Part shown: positions 26,654-34,221 of the stretch, piece after piece
How the letters are laid out: each line of letters begins with the position of its first letter
Position numbering within the stretch: position 1 is the first letter of the stretch
From: CAVROT01 sp963722905
Lineage (GTDB): Bacteria; Pseudomonadota; Alphaproteobacteria; Rhodobacterales; Rhodobacteraceae
Assembly: GCA_963722905.1 (NCBI GenBank)
Contig: CAVROT010000013.1
Coordinates: forward strand, 1 to 64,000
Reading direction: 5' to 3'
Length of the DNA: 64,000 bases
Program-made: the position numbers and the translations under genes
Notes under the pieces: generated by a model
What the model was told of the DNA's origin: nothing
Databases searched by the model: none
The model's input: only the letters and a program-made list of their open reading frames with translations

Positions 26654-27745
26654 CTAGAACAGCGACAGCTGGTCGCCGGCGCGGGGCGGCACTGCGAAGA
26701 GGTCGCAGCGCAGGCGCGGCATGCGCTGGGCGATCCCCAGCCGCGTGCATGCCAGGTCGAACCGGCGCGCGATCAGGTCCGCATGGACCCCCGACCCGCG
26801 CATCCGGTGCCCCCAGTCCGCCGAATAGTCCCGCCCGCCGTGCATCTCGCGCACGCGGGCCATGATCTTGGCCGCCCGGCCGGGATAATGCTCTTCAAGC
26901 CAGGCGCGCCAGAGCGGGGCCACCTCGCGCGGGAGACGCAGCATCACCCAGCTGGCCGCCTGCGCGCCCGCATCGCGGGCGGCGCCCAGGATGCGCTCGA
27001 CCTCCGTATCCGTGAGGCCCGGCACAACCGGCGATACCATGACGCGTACCGGCACGCCCGCGCGAGACAGCGTCTCGATAGCGCGCAGGCGGCGGGCGGG
27101 CGACGGGACACGCGGCTCCATCCGCCGGGCGAGGTCGGCGTCGAGCGTCGTGATCGAGATGCCGACGCGCGCCAGCCTCGCCTGCCCCATCTCCGACAGG
27201 ATGTCGGCGTCGCGCTCGACCAGTACGCCCTTCGTCGCCACGGTCAGCGGATGGCGGAAATCGGACAGGACACGCAGCAGGCCGCGCATGATCCGCAGGT
27301 CCCTCTCGACCGGCTGATAGGGGTCGGTGTTGGTGCCCAGCGCCATCGGGGCCACGCGGTAGGAGGGCGCCCGAAGCTCTTCGGCCAGTCGCGCGGGCGC
27401 ATCGGGCTTGGCCGTCAGCCGCGTCTCGAAATCCAGACCGGGGGACAGCCCGAGATAGGCGTGGGACGGGCGGGCATAGCAGTAGATGCACCCGTGCTCG
27501 CACCCGCGATAGGGATTGACGGAGCGGTCGAACGAGATGTCGGGAGATGTATTGCGAGAGATGACGCGGCGCGGCACCTCGACCGTCGTCTGCGTGCGCA
27601 GCGGCGGCAGGTCGTCCTCGGCCGGCCAACCGTCGTCCTCGGCCGGCCGCGCGTAGGCGTCGAACCGTGTGGCCGGGTTCGATCCCGCGCCGCGCCCCCG
27701 CCGCCGCCGGGCGGCATCGACGCCTCCTGGGTGATGTTCCTCCAT
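26654..27745 (-). CDS. PA0069-type radical SAM protein (spore-photoproduct-lyase-like)
   Basis: Protein of 363 aa with a 4Fe-4S/SAM motif CEHGCIYCY (Cys82, Cys86, Cys89) preceded by NPYRGC, the signature of the PA0069/Rv2578c branch related to spore photoproduct lyase. The reaction is not known; a DNA-repair link has been suggested for relatives. Residues 33-46 hold a duplicated PAEDD block, caused by a 17-bp exact repeat with a 21-bp period (27611-27627 and 27632-27648). A LexA-like box lies 12 nt upstream of the start, which would fit a damage-inducible gene. Confidence 0.9.
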   Translation of the reverse strand: MEEHHPGGVDAARRRRGRGAGSNPATRFDAYARPAEDDGWPAEDDLPPLRTQTTVEVPRRVISRNTSPDISFDRSVNPYRGCEHGCIYCYARPSHAYLGLSPGLDFETRLTAKPDAPARLAEELRAPSYRVAPMALGTNTDPYQPVERDLRIMRGLLRVLSDFRHPLTVATKGVLVERDADILSEMGQARLARVGISITTLDADLARRMEPRVPSPARRLRAIETLSRAGVPVRVMVSPVVPGLTDTEVERILGAARDAGAQAASWVMLRLPREVAPLWRAWLEEHYPGRAAKIMARVREMHGGRDYSADWGHRMRGSGVHADLIARRFDLACTRLGIAQRMPRLRCDLFAVPPRAGDQLSLF

Positions 27746-27757
27746 TTTGGCAGAATA

Positions 27758-27772
27758 GAACGAACGCGGAAC
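27758..27772. promoter_or_regulatory. LexA-like box (GAAC-N7-GAAC)
   Basis: Reads GAAC-GAACGCG-GAAC on the plus strand, that is GTTC-N7-GTTC on the minus strand, the direct-repeat LexA site known in Rhodobacter and other alphaproteobacteria. It sits 12 nt upstream of the radical SAM start and about 100 nt before the divergent SGNH gene, so it could repress either. One or two matches to an 8-base pattern are expected by chance in 64 kb. Confidence 0.45.
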
Positions 27773-27869
27773 GTTGGCGAGGGTTTCGTTGCGTGCTGCG
27801 AACTGCGCCCTTGATCGTGCGGGGCGGCCGCGTCAGGCTCTGCGCGACCAACAGAGCGAGGGATGCACC

Positions 27870-28892
27870 ATGGGACGCAGGAACGGCGGCGCGCTGGCGT
27901 CGATGGCGGTGGCGACGCTGCTGGGTACGGGGGCCGCCGGGGCCGCGTCGGTGGACGACTACACCGCCTTCTTCGCGCTGGGCGACAGCCTCAGCGACAC
28001 CGGCCGCGTCTTCGCCGCCACGGCGCCGCTGAACGGCGACGGGGATCCGTCGACGTTTCAGATCCCGCCCGATCCGCCCTATTTCGCCGGACGGTTCTCC
28101 AACGGGCCGGTCTGGACCGACTATTTCGCAGACGCCGCCTTCCGCGACGAGCCGGCGTTCAGTCTGGCCTTCGGCAGCGCGCGGGCCATTCCCAACGACG
28201 ATCCCTTCCCCGACCTCGACTTCCAGCTGGCCGAGCTGACCTCCCTGATCGATCCCGCGGCGGTGGGGGGCAACCCGCTCGTCTCGCTCTGGTTCGGCGG
28301 CAACGACCTTTTCGGCGCCATCGGCAGCCTCGACGACATCGCCGTGGCCGAGGCGGCCGCGCTGGCCATCGGCGACGCCGGTCTTGCGCTGGGCGCGGCC
28401 GGGTTCGGCGACGTGCTGCTCTTCAACCTTCCGGACCTGGGCGCCGTGCCGCGCTACGGGCTTTTCCAGCCGGCTCTTTCGGACGCGGCGACGGCCGCGA
28501 CGCGCGCGTTCAACGTCGCACTTGGCGCGCAGGCGGACAGGTTGCGAGGCAGCGGCATCGACGTCTTCGAGGTCGACATCGAGGCGCTGTTCGCCGATCT
28601 GCTCGCCGATCCCGGAGCGTTCGGTTTCACCCAGACGGCGGCGCCCTGCGTGGTGGCCGACGGCGACTTCAACATCTTCTCCGTCTGTTCCAATCCGTCG
28701 GGTTTCCTGTTCTTCGACGGCGTGCACCCGACGACGCGGGCCCATTCGATCGTCGCGCAGGCCGCACTCGACACGCTGGAGGCAACGCCGCTGCCGTCGC
28801 CGGTTCCGCTGCCGGCAGGCGCGCCGTTGCTGGCGGGCGCACTGGGGATGCTGGCATTGTGGCGGCGCCGCGTCGCGCACGGGCGGGCTTAG
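27870..28892 (+). CDS. SGNH/GDSL esterase with VPLPA-CTERM sorting signal
   Basis: Protein of 340 aa. A signal peptide (~1-27) leads into the GDSL block FALGDSLSDTG with the nucleophile serine, a GGND block III and DGVHPTTRAH near the end with the catalytic Asp/His. The C-terminus reads VPLPAG, a hydrophobic helix and then WRRR: the VPLPA-CTERM tripartite signal, recognised by the exosortase/archaeosortase-like system and tied to outer-surface delivery in Rhodobacterales. An ester or lipid substrate is likely. The start at 27870 is chosen because the signal peptide begins there; longer frames lack support. Confidence 0.92.
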   Translation: MGRRNGGALASMAVATLLGTGAAGAASVDDYTAFFALGDSLSDTGRVFAATAPLNGDGDPSTFQIPPDPPYFAGRFSNGPVWTDYFADAAFRDEPAFSLAFGSARAIPNDDPFPDLDFQLAELTSLIDPAAVGGNPLVSLWFGGNDLFGAIGSLDDIAVAEAAALAIGDAGLALGAAGFGDVLLFNLPDLGAVPRYGLFQPALSDAATAATRAFNVALGAQADRLRGSGIDVFEVDIEALFADLLADPGAFGFTQTAAPCVVADGDFNIFSVCSNPSGFLFFDGVHPTTRAHSIVAQAALDTLEATPLPSPVPLPAGAPLLAGALGMLALWRRRVAHGRA

Positions 28893-28963
28893 GTCGGAAA
28901 GCGCGCGGTCGGCCCAGCCGTTCGGCCCTAACGTCTTGCGAGAATGCCGAACGGAGCCGACCC

Positions 28964-29662
28964 ATGGCCGATGACGAGATCATTCTGAAGGACCTGCCAG
29001 ACGAGGAACTCGTCCTTCAGATGCATGACGACCTCTACGACGGCCTGAAGGACGAGGTCGAAGAAGGGGTGAACATCCTGCTGGGCCGCGGCTGGGCGCC
29101 CTACCGCGTCCTGACCGAGGCGCTGGTCGCGGGGATGACCATCGTCGGCGCCGATTTCCGCGACGGGATCCTCTTCGTCCCCGAGGTCCTGCTGGCCGCC
29201 AACGCGATGAAGGGCGGCATGAAGATTCTCAAGCCGCTGCTGGCCGAGACGGGTGCGCCCCGGATGGGCAAGATGGTCATCGGCACGGTGAAGGGCGACA
29301 TCCACGACATCGGCAAGAACCTGGTGGGGATGATGATGGAGGGCGCCGGGTTCGAGGTGGTCGACATCGGCATCAACAACCCGGCCGACAAGTACATCCA
29401 GACCCTCCAGGACGAGGATGCCGACATCCTGGGCATGTCCGCCCTGCTGACGACGACGATGCCCTACATGAAGGTCGTCATCGACCAGCTGAAGGAAAAG
29501 GGCATCCGCGACGACTATATCGTGCTGGTCGGCGGCGCCCCCCTGAACGAGGAGTTCGGCCGCGCCATCGGTGCCGACGCCTATTGCCGCGACGCCGCCG
29601 TGGCGGTGGAGACGGCGAAGGAGTGGATCGCCCGCAAGCACAACCAGATGGCCGCCGGCTAG
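28964..29662 (+). CDS. Cobalamin-binding methyltransferase corrinoid protein
   Basis: Protein of 232 aa with the two modules of MetH's cobalamin part: a helical cap (~1-95, EVEEGVNILLGRGWAPYRVL) and a Rossmann B12 domain with the DxHxxG motif at Asp112, His114 and Gly117 (KGDIHDIGKN). It carries methylcobalamin between methyltransferases. The homocysteine methyltransferase 3 kb upstream is the likely acceptor; the folate-binding domain and the reactivase are not in this window. The intergenic gap from the esterase is 71 nt. Confidence 0.95.
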   Translation: MADDEIILKDLPDEELVLQMHDDLYDGLKDEVEEGVNILLGRGWAPYRVLTEALVAGMTIVGADFRDGILFVPEVLLAANAMKGGMKILKPLLAETGAPRMGKMVIGTVKGDIHDIGKNLVGMMMEGAGFEVVDIGINNPADKYIQTLQDEDADILGMSALLTTTMPYMKVVIDQLKEKGIRDDYIVLVGGAPLNEEFGRAIGADAYCRDAAVAVETAKEWIARKHNQMAAG

Positions 29663-29747
29663 GCCGGACCGGGCGACGCGCGGGCCGGCATGGCGGTTGC
29701 CCCGGGCGCAGGCCGACCCCATATCCTTTGGACCGGAGGATGCCGCC

Positions 29748-29954
29748 ATGCCGCTCGACAAGTTCGTCCTGATGATCGTCCTCGCCCTTCTGGGCGCGGG
29801 CGTCACCGTCTTCGTCGCCGCCTGGGCGGTGGCCGCGTGGCAGTTGCCCGCTCTGGGGCTGGCGGTCGCCGTTCCCCTCGTCATGGCGGCCTACGTGGTC
29901 TGGCGCGTCGTGGCCGACCGGATGGCCGAGGGCGGGAAATACGACGGCCGATGA
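29748..29954 (+). CDS. Small two-helix membrane protein
   Basis: Protein of 68 aa. Two hydrophobic stretches (residues ~5-27 and ~32-52) and a short charged tail predict an inner-membrane hairpin. GGAGGA lies 7 nt before the ATG, the best ribosome site in the area. It overlaps the following YbjQ-type gene by 4 nt (ATGA). No family recognised. Confidence 0.78.
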   Translation: MPLDKFVLMIVLALLGAGVTVFVAAWAVAAWQLPALGLAVAVPLVMAAYVVWRVVADRMAEGGKYDGR

Positions 29955-30286
29955 CCCCGCCGCCCATCATCGTCGTCACCACCGAAGCCGTGCCGGGGCG
30001 CGAGGCGACCTCGGCGCTTGGCCTCGTGCGCGGATCGACCGTGCGGGCCAAGCACATCGGCAGCGACATCGTGGCGGGTCTGCGCAACCTCGTCGGAGGC
30101 GAGGTGCGGGAATATGCGCAGCTTCTGGCAGGCGCGCGCGAGCAGGCGCTCGACCGCATGGTGGCCGAGGCGGCGGCGCTGGGCGCCGACGCGGTGGTCG
30201 GCGCGCGGATGCAGACCTCGACCATCACGCAGGCCGCGTCGGAGGTGGTGTTCTACGGCACCGCCGTCCGTCTGCGCCCGCTTTGA
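29951..30286 (+). CDS. YbjQ/UPF0145-type heavy-metal-binding domain protein
   Basis: Protein of 111 aa with the conserved pattern of UPF0145: TTEAVPGREATSALGLVRG, then RNLVGGEVREYAQLL, and GADAVVGARMQTSTI. Members form homo-oligomers; function is unproven despite the heavy-metal name. Translationally coupled to the small membrane protein just upstream, suggesting the two act together. Confidence 0.9.
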   Translation: MTPPPIIVVTTEAVPGREATSALGLVRGSTVRAKHIGSDIVAGLRNLVGGEVREYAQLLAGAREQALDRMVAEAAALGADAVVGARMQTSTITQAASEVVFYGTAVRLRPL

Positions 30287-30296
30287 CGCTGTCGCC

Positions 30297-30800
30297 TCAG
30301 CCGCGGTCGATCGCGCGCAGCACGGCGACCAGCACGATCCCGTAGAGGACATGCCCCACCAGCGCCACCCAGGCGATCCCGGTGAATCCCAGAAAGAACG
30401 GCAGACCCGCGATGGCGGTGATGCCGCCGATGGCGAAGACCCACAGGCCGAACCCGTAGACCGCCGCCGGTGCGAACCAGCCGCCCGCGCCGACGGTCCG
30501 CGACCAAAGCGGCGCGAAGACGAACAGCCAGCCGACCGGATAGCCGATAAGGCCGACGAGGTAGAAGTGCACGAAGTATCCCGCGAAGTCTCCGTTGGGC
30601 AGGCCGAACGTGCCCAGCAGGCTTTTGGCAAGCCCGTGCGGCGACAGATTGGCAAAGCCCAGGCCGGGGCTGATTACCTGGCCCCACAGATCGAACGCCA
30701 TGGTCGCGACGCAGCCCGAGACGAACATCAGCCCCAGCGTCCGGGCCGACAGGTCAGGAATGGCGCGTGCGCGCGGCGAAGGATAGGTTGACGTGGTCAT
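30297..30800 (-). CDS. Conserved integral membrane protein
   Basis: Protein of 167 aa with four likely transmembrane helices (LGLMFVSGCVATMAFDL; FVHFYLVGLIGYPVGWLFVF; AAVYGFGLWVFAIGGITAI; IAWVALVGHVLYGIVLVAVL). Nothing catalytic can be read, and I do not recognise a named function. The start at 30800 follows a plain hydrophilic leader; upstream frame readings are unlikely. Convergent with the YbjQ gene and divergent from the DUF1638 gene. Confidence 0.8.
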   Translation of the reverse strand: MTTSTYPSPRARAIPDLSARTLGLMFVSGCVATMAFDLWGQVISPGLGFANLSPHGLAKSLLGTFGLPNGDFAGYFVHFYLVGLIGYPVGWLFVFAPLWSRTVGAGGWFAPAAVYGFGLWVFAIGGITAIAGLPFFLGFTGIAWVALVGHVLYGIVLVAVLRAIDRG

Positions 30801-30903
30801 GTGCAGTTCCCCTGTGACGTTCCGTGTATCGCAAGGTCCAGTTGCGGGGCGGGCCGCGATTGACGCAAGGGATACGGACCCAGGACACGTGCAGGTGCGA
30901 TTC

Positions 30904-31578
30904 ATGTCAGACGGGGATGCGGACCTGCCGGTGGCCGACGCGGTACCGATGGACGTCGCTCCGGGTGGGCGGGGCCACATCCTGCTGCTGGCCTGCGGGG
31001 CACTGGCCCGCGAGATCCTGGCGCTGCGGGACGCGAACGGGTGGACGCATCTCGACCTCGCCTGTCTGCCGGCCATCCTGCACAACCGCCCGGACCGGAT
31101 CGCGCCCGCGGTGCGCGCGGCCGTGCTGCGACACCGCGCGGAATACGACGAGATCTTCGTGGTCTATGCCGACTGCGGCACCGGCGGCGATCTTTCGCGG
31201 GTCTGCGACGATCTGGGCGTGGCGATGGTTCCGGGGCCGCATTGCTACGCATTCTTCGAGGGCGTCGAGGGGTTCGTCGCGCGGGCCGGGGACGAGTTCA
31301 CGGCCTTCTACCTCACCGATTTCCTGGTGCGGCAGTTCGATGCCTTCGTGATCCGCCCGCTGGGCCTCGACCGGCACCCCGAGCTTCGGGACGCCTATTT
31401 CGGCCATTACGAGACGCTGGTCTATCAGGCACAGACTGACGATCCGGCCCTGACCGCACTGGCCAAGGACGCCGCGCGCCGCCTCGGGCTGCGGTTCGAG
31501 CGGCGGTTCACCGGCTACGGCGACCTTGCGCCGGCGCTGGCCGCACTCAGGCCGCCTGGCGTGCCGCCACGGCCCTGA
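30904..31578 (+). CDS. DUF1638 family protein
   Basis: Protein of 224 aa, unknown function, with the family's features: LLACGALAREILALRD near the start, then DEIFVVYADCGTGGDL and a GPHCYAFFEG cysteine motif. DUF1638 genes tend to occur near corrinoid proteins and methyltransferases, and one lies 1.2 kb upstream here, so a role in cobalamin-dependent methyl transfer or cofactor upkeep is inferred. A GTG at 30895 is an alternative start. The 3' end overlaps the convergent sufE by 32 nt. Confidence 0.87.
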   Translation: MSDGDADLPVADAVPMDVAPGGRGHILLLACGALAREILALRDANGWTHLDLACLPAILHNRPDRIAPAVRAAVLRHRAEYDEIFVVYADCGTGGDLSRVCDDLGVAMVPGPHCYAFFEGVEGFVARAGDEFTAFYLTDFLVRQFDAFVIRPLGLDRHPELRDAYFGHYETLVYQAQTDDPALTALAKDAARRLGLRFERRFTGYGDLAPALAALRPPGVPPRP

Positions 31579-31972
31579 TGCGCTCGATCATCGCGCGCAG
31601 GCCATTGGACCGCTGGGCCGACAGGTGGTCGTCGAGGCCGAGCCGCGCCAGCTCGGCATGGGCGTCGATGGCGGGCACGCGGCCCACGTCCTCGCCGGCA
31701 TAGAGCGCGTGCAAGATGGCGATCAGGCCCTTCACGATCATGGCGTCGCTGTCGCCGTCGAACTCGAACGTCGCGCCGGCGCCCTCGCCCTCCACCCGGG
31801 GGACCAGCCAGACCTGACTGGCGCAGCCGTCGACGCGCGTGGCCGGAACGCGGAACGCGTCGTCGAGCGGTGGCATCGCGCGCCCCATCTCGATCACGTG
31901 GCGATAGCGGTCCTCCCAGTCGTCGAGGAAGGCGAACGTCTCGGCGATGTCTTCGAAGGCGGGGCTGGCCAT
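31547..31972 (-). CDS. sufE: Cysteine desulfurase sulfur acceptor SufE
   Basis: Protein of 141 aa. SufE takes persulfide sulfur from SufS for Fe-S cluster assembly; its active cysteine is in VDGCASQVWLV. The opening EDIAETFAFLDDWEDRY is the usual start. No sufS or sufBCD is nearby, as often seen for sufE in this group. Its 3' end runs 32 nt into the end of the convergent DUF1638 gene. Confidence 0.95.
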   Translation of the reverse strand: MASPAFEDIAETFAFLDDWEDRYRHVIEMGRAMPPLDDAFRVPATRVDGCASQVWLVPRVEGEGAGATFEFDGDSDAMIVKGLIAILHALYAGEDVGRVPAIDAHAELARLGLDDHLSAQRSNGLRAMIERIRAVAARQAA

Positions 31973-32095
31973 GGTGTCTCCGGCGGTGGTGCGCTTGCGT
32001 CCGACGTAGGGCGGGTGCTGCGCGGTCGCAAGGCCGCGCGCCTTTCCACGGCACGCACGATGGGCTAATCCGATGCGGCCGACCGGAGGACACAC

Positions 32096-32554
32096 ATGCG
32101 TCTGCGCCGCCTCACGCTGCCGATCCTGCTGACGCTGCCGTTGGCGGCGGGCTGCGACCGGCTGGCGAATTCGCCGCTGAACCCGGCCAACCTGTTCGGC
32201 CGCGGCGGCGAGGTGGCGGTCACTTCCCTGGCGCCCGGATCGGATCGCCGGCCGCTGGTTCCCCGTATCGTCTCGCTGGCTGCCGACCCCACGCCCTACG
32301 GGGCCGTGGTGCGCGCCGTCGGCCTGCCGCCCGAACAGGGGTTCTGGGATGCCGCCCTAATCGAAGCGCCGTCGCCGGCGCCGGGCGTCCTGGCCTACAC
32401 ATTCCGCGCCGTCCCCCCGCCCGGGGCGACCCGCAGCTCGACCGAGCGGTCGCGCGAACTGACGGCAGGGGTCGATCTGTCCATGAACGACCTCGCCGGC
32501 GTGCGCGAGATCCGCGTGACGGCCGGCGCCAACGCGATGGCCGTCCGCCGCTAG
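32096..32554 (+). CDS. Lipoprotein of unknown function
   Basis: Protein of 152 aa with a lipoprotein signal peptide: ILLTLPLAAGC, the lipobox cysteine at about residue 20. After processing it should sit in the outer or inner membrane facing the periplasm. The rest is a beta-rich domain without a recognised family. GGAGG lies 8 nt upstream of the ATG. Convergent with yqgE. Confidence 0.85.
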   Translation: MRLRRLTLPILLTLPLAAGCDRLANSPLNPANLFGRGGEVAVTSLAPGSDRRPLVPRIVSLAADPTPYGAVVRAVGLPPEQGFWDAALIEAPSPAPGVLAYTFRAVPPPGATRSSTERSRELTAGVDLSMNDLAGVREIRVTAGANAMAVRR

Positions 32555-32587
32555 CGGTCCGCGCCGGGCGGGCGCCCGGACGCCGCG

Positions 32588-33202
32588 TCAGGCGCGCCCG
32601 GCGCGGTCGGACAACGCCAAAGGGTCCACGCCGATTGCGCTCAGGGCGGTTCGCCACGTGTCGCCGGCCTCCGTGTCGAAGACGATGTGGGGCGTGGCGG
32701 GGGCCGTCAGCCACCCGTTGCGCGCGATCTCGCCGTCCAGCTGGCCCGGTCCCCACCCGGCATAGCCCAGCGCAAGACGCCACCGGCGCGGCCCGTCGTC
32801 CTGGCCGATGCGGACGAGGCACGACCGCGTGGCGGTCATGGCGAAGCTGTCGCCGATGGCCAGCGCCCCCTCGGCCGTGAAGGCGCCCACGGGATGGACG
32901 ACGAAGCCCCGCGCCGGATCGACCGGACCTCCCGAATGGACCTTGCGCCCGCGGATGGTGTCCGAGACCTCGATATCCAGACCTGCCATGAGCTTGCCCA
33001 TGGTCATGCCGGGAATCGGCCGGTTCAGCATCAGCCCCATGCTTCCCGCGTCGCCATGTCTGCACAGCAGGATGACGGCGGTGGAGAACCGCGGATCGCC
33101 CATTCCCGGCATCGCGATCAGCAGCGTGCCCGGATCGAGAGCCGCCGCCGCGAAGCGGCCCGGATCTCGGCCATCGGTCAAGGTGTCGGGGCGTGCGGCC
33201 AT
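32588..33202 (-). CDS. YqgE/AlgH family protein
   Basis: Protein of 204 aa. The family opening is TLLIAMPGMGDPRFSTAVIL, followed by LNRP and GGPVDPARGFVVH. Function is unknown; some members influence alginate expression. Start at 33202 gives a normal length; the frame is open to 33286 but would add an arginine-rich leader. Divergent from the DsbD alpha-domain gene. Confidence 0.92.
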   Translation of the reverse strand: MAARPDTLTDGRDPGRFAAAALDPGTLLIAMPGMGDPRFSTAVILLCRHGDAGSMGLMLNRPIPGMTMGKLMAGLDIEVSDTIRGRKVHSGGPVDPARGFVVHPVGAFTAEGALAIGDSFAMTATRSCLVRIGQDDGPRRWRLALGYAGWGPGQLDGEIARNGWLTAPATPHIVFDTEAGDTWRTALSAIGVDPLALSDRAGRA

Positions 33203-33343
33203 GATCCCGAATGACGCAGGAACGCCGTCCGACCGCAAGGCATACCGAGCGTCACAAGTACGCCGAGCCGCGCGGCGGTCGGTCATGCCCTGACCTCAAC
33301 GTGACTTTTCCGGCCGGCATCCGCGCCTTAAGGTCGCGTCACG

Positions 33344-34165
33344 ATGATCATCGCCACTTCACTTCGCACCGCCCTTGCTCTCGCCGTGTCGGCCATGGGG
33401 GCGGCCATCGGCGCTGCGGCGCAGGACGCGCCGGCGACGGTCGACGTCCTGCACGGATGGCGCGGCGCCGACGGCACCCACATGGCGGCGGTGCGTATCC
33501 GCCTGTCGCCCGGATGGAAGACCTACTGGCGCGCACCGGGCGACGCGGGCATCCCGCCGCAGTTCGACTGGTCCGGCTCGGACAATCTGGCGTCCGTGGC
33601 GATCCACTGGCCGGTGCCGGTCGTCTTCACGACGAACGGCCTCACGTCGGTGGGCTACGACGGAGACGTCGTACTGCCGGTAAGCCTCACGCCGCGCGAT
33701 CCCGCGGCACCGATCTTTCTGCGGGCCGAGATGGACCTCGGGGTGTGCGAGGACATCTGCGTGCCGGTGTCGGCCAGACTTGCCGCGACCCTTCCGGCCG
33801 ACGCCGGCGTGCGACCCGACGCCCGGATCCGGGCCGCCCTTGCCGACCGCCCCCTGAGCGGGGCCGAGGCGGGGGCCGGCGGCATGGAATGCACGCTTAC
33901 CGAAGGTCCCTACGGGCCGCGGCTGACCGCGTCGCTCCCGCTGTCCGCGCGCGGCGGTCGCGGCGGGTCCGAGTTCGCGGTGGTCGAGTTGGCCGACCCT
34001 GCGGTCTGGGTATCGCAGGCCGACCTTTCGCGCGACGGCGACCGTCTGACCGCCACCGTCGACCTGGCCCCGCCGCAGGGCGCACCGCTGGGGTTCGAGA
34101 GGTCGGGCGTCCGGCTGACCCTGCTGGACCGGTCCGGCGCCGTCGACGTGATGGGGTGTCGCTGA
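33344..34165 (+). CDS. Periplasmic DsbD alpha-domain (DsbD N-terminal) protein
   Basis: Protein of 273 aa: signal peptide (~1-26, ...GAAIGAAA-QDA), then a DsbD-alpha-like immunoglobulin fold with a redox CEDIC pair in LGVCEDICVPV. In full DsbD this module passes electrons to periplasmic thiols; here it is alone, without the membrane or thioredoxin parts. Two further cysteines lie late (MECTL and VMGCR). A CcdA-type transporter 21 kb away could feed it electrons, by inference. Confidence 0.86.
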   Translation: MIIATSLRTALALAVSAMGAAIGAAAQDAPATVDVLHGWRGADGTHMAAVRIRLSPGWKTYWRAPGDAGIPPQFDWSGSDNLASVAIHWPVPVVFTTNGLTSVGYDGDVVLPVSLTPRDPAAPIFLRAEMDLGVCEDICVPVSARLAATLPADAGVRPDARIRAALADRPLSGAEAGAGGMECTLTEGPYGPRLTASLPLSARGGRGGSEFAVVELADPAVWVSQADLSRDGDRLTATVDLAPPQGAPLGFERSGVRLTLLDRSGAVDVMGCR

Positions 34166-34221
34166 CACACCCACGCCATCCAGCAGACACCAGCGACAGG
34201 CCTGCACGACATAAGGAAGGG

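Noticed and set aside
27611..27648. 17-bp repeat as a mobile or regulatory element
   Set aside because: It lies inside the radical SAM gene in frame and simply duplicates PAEDD residues.
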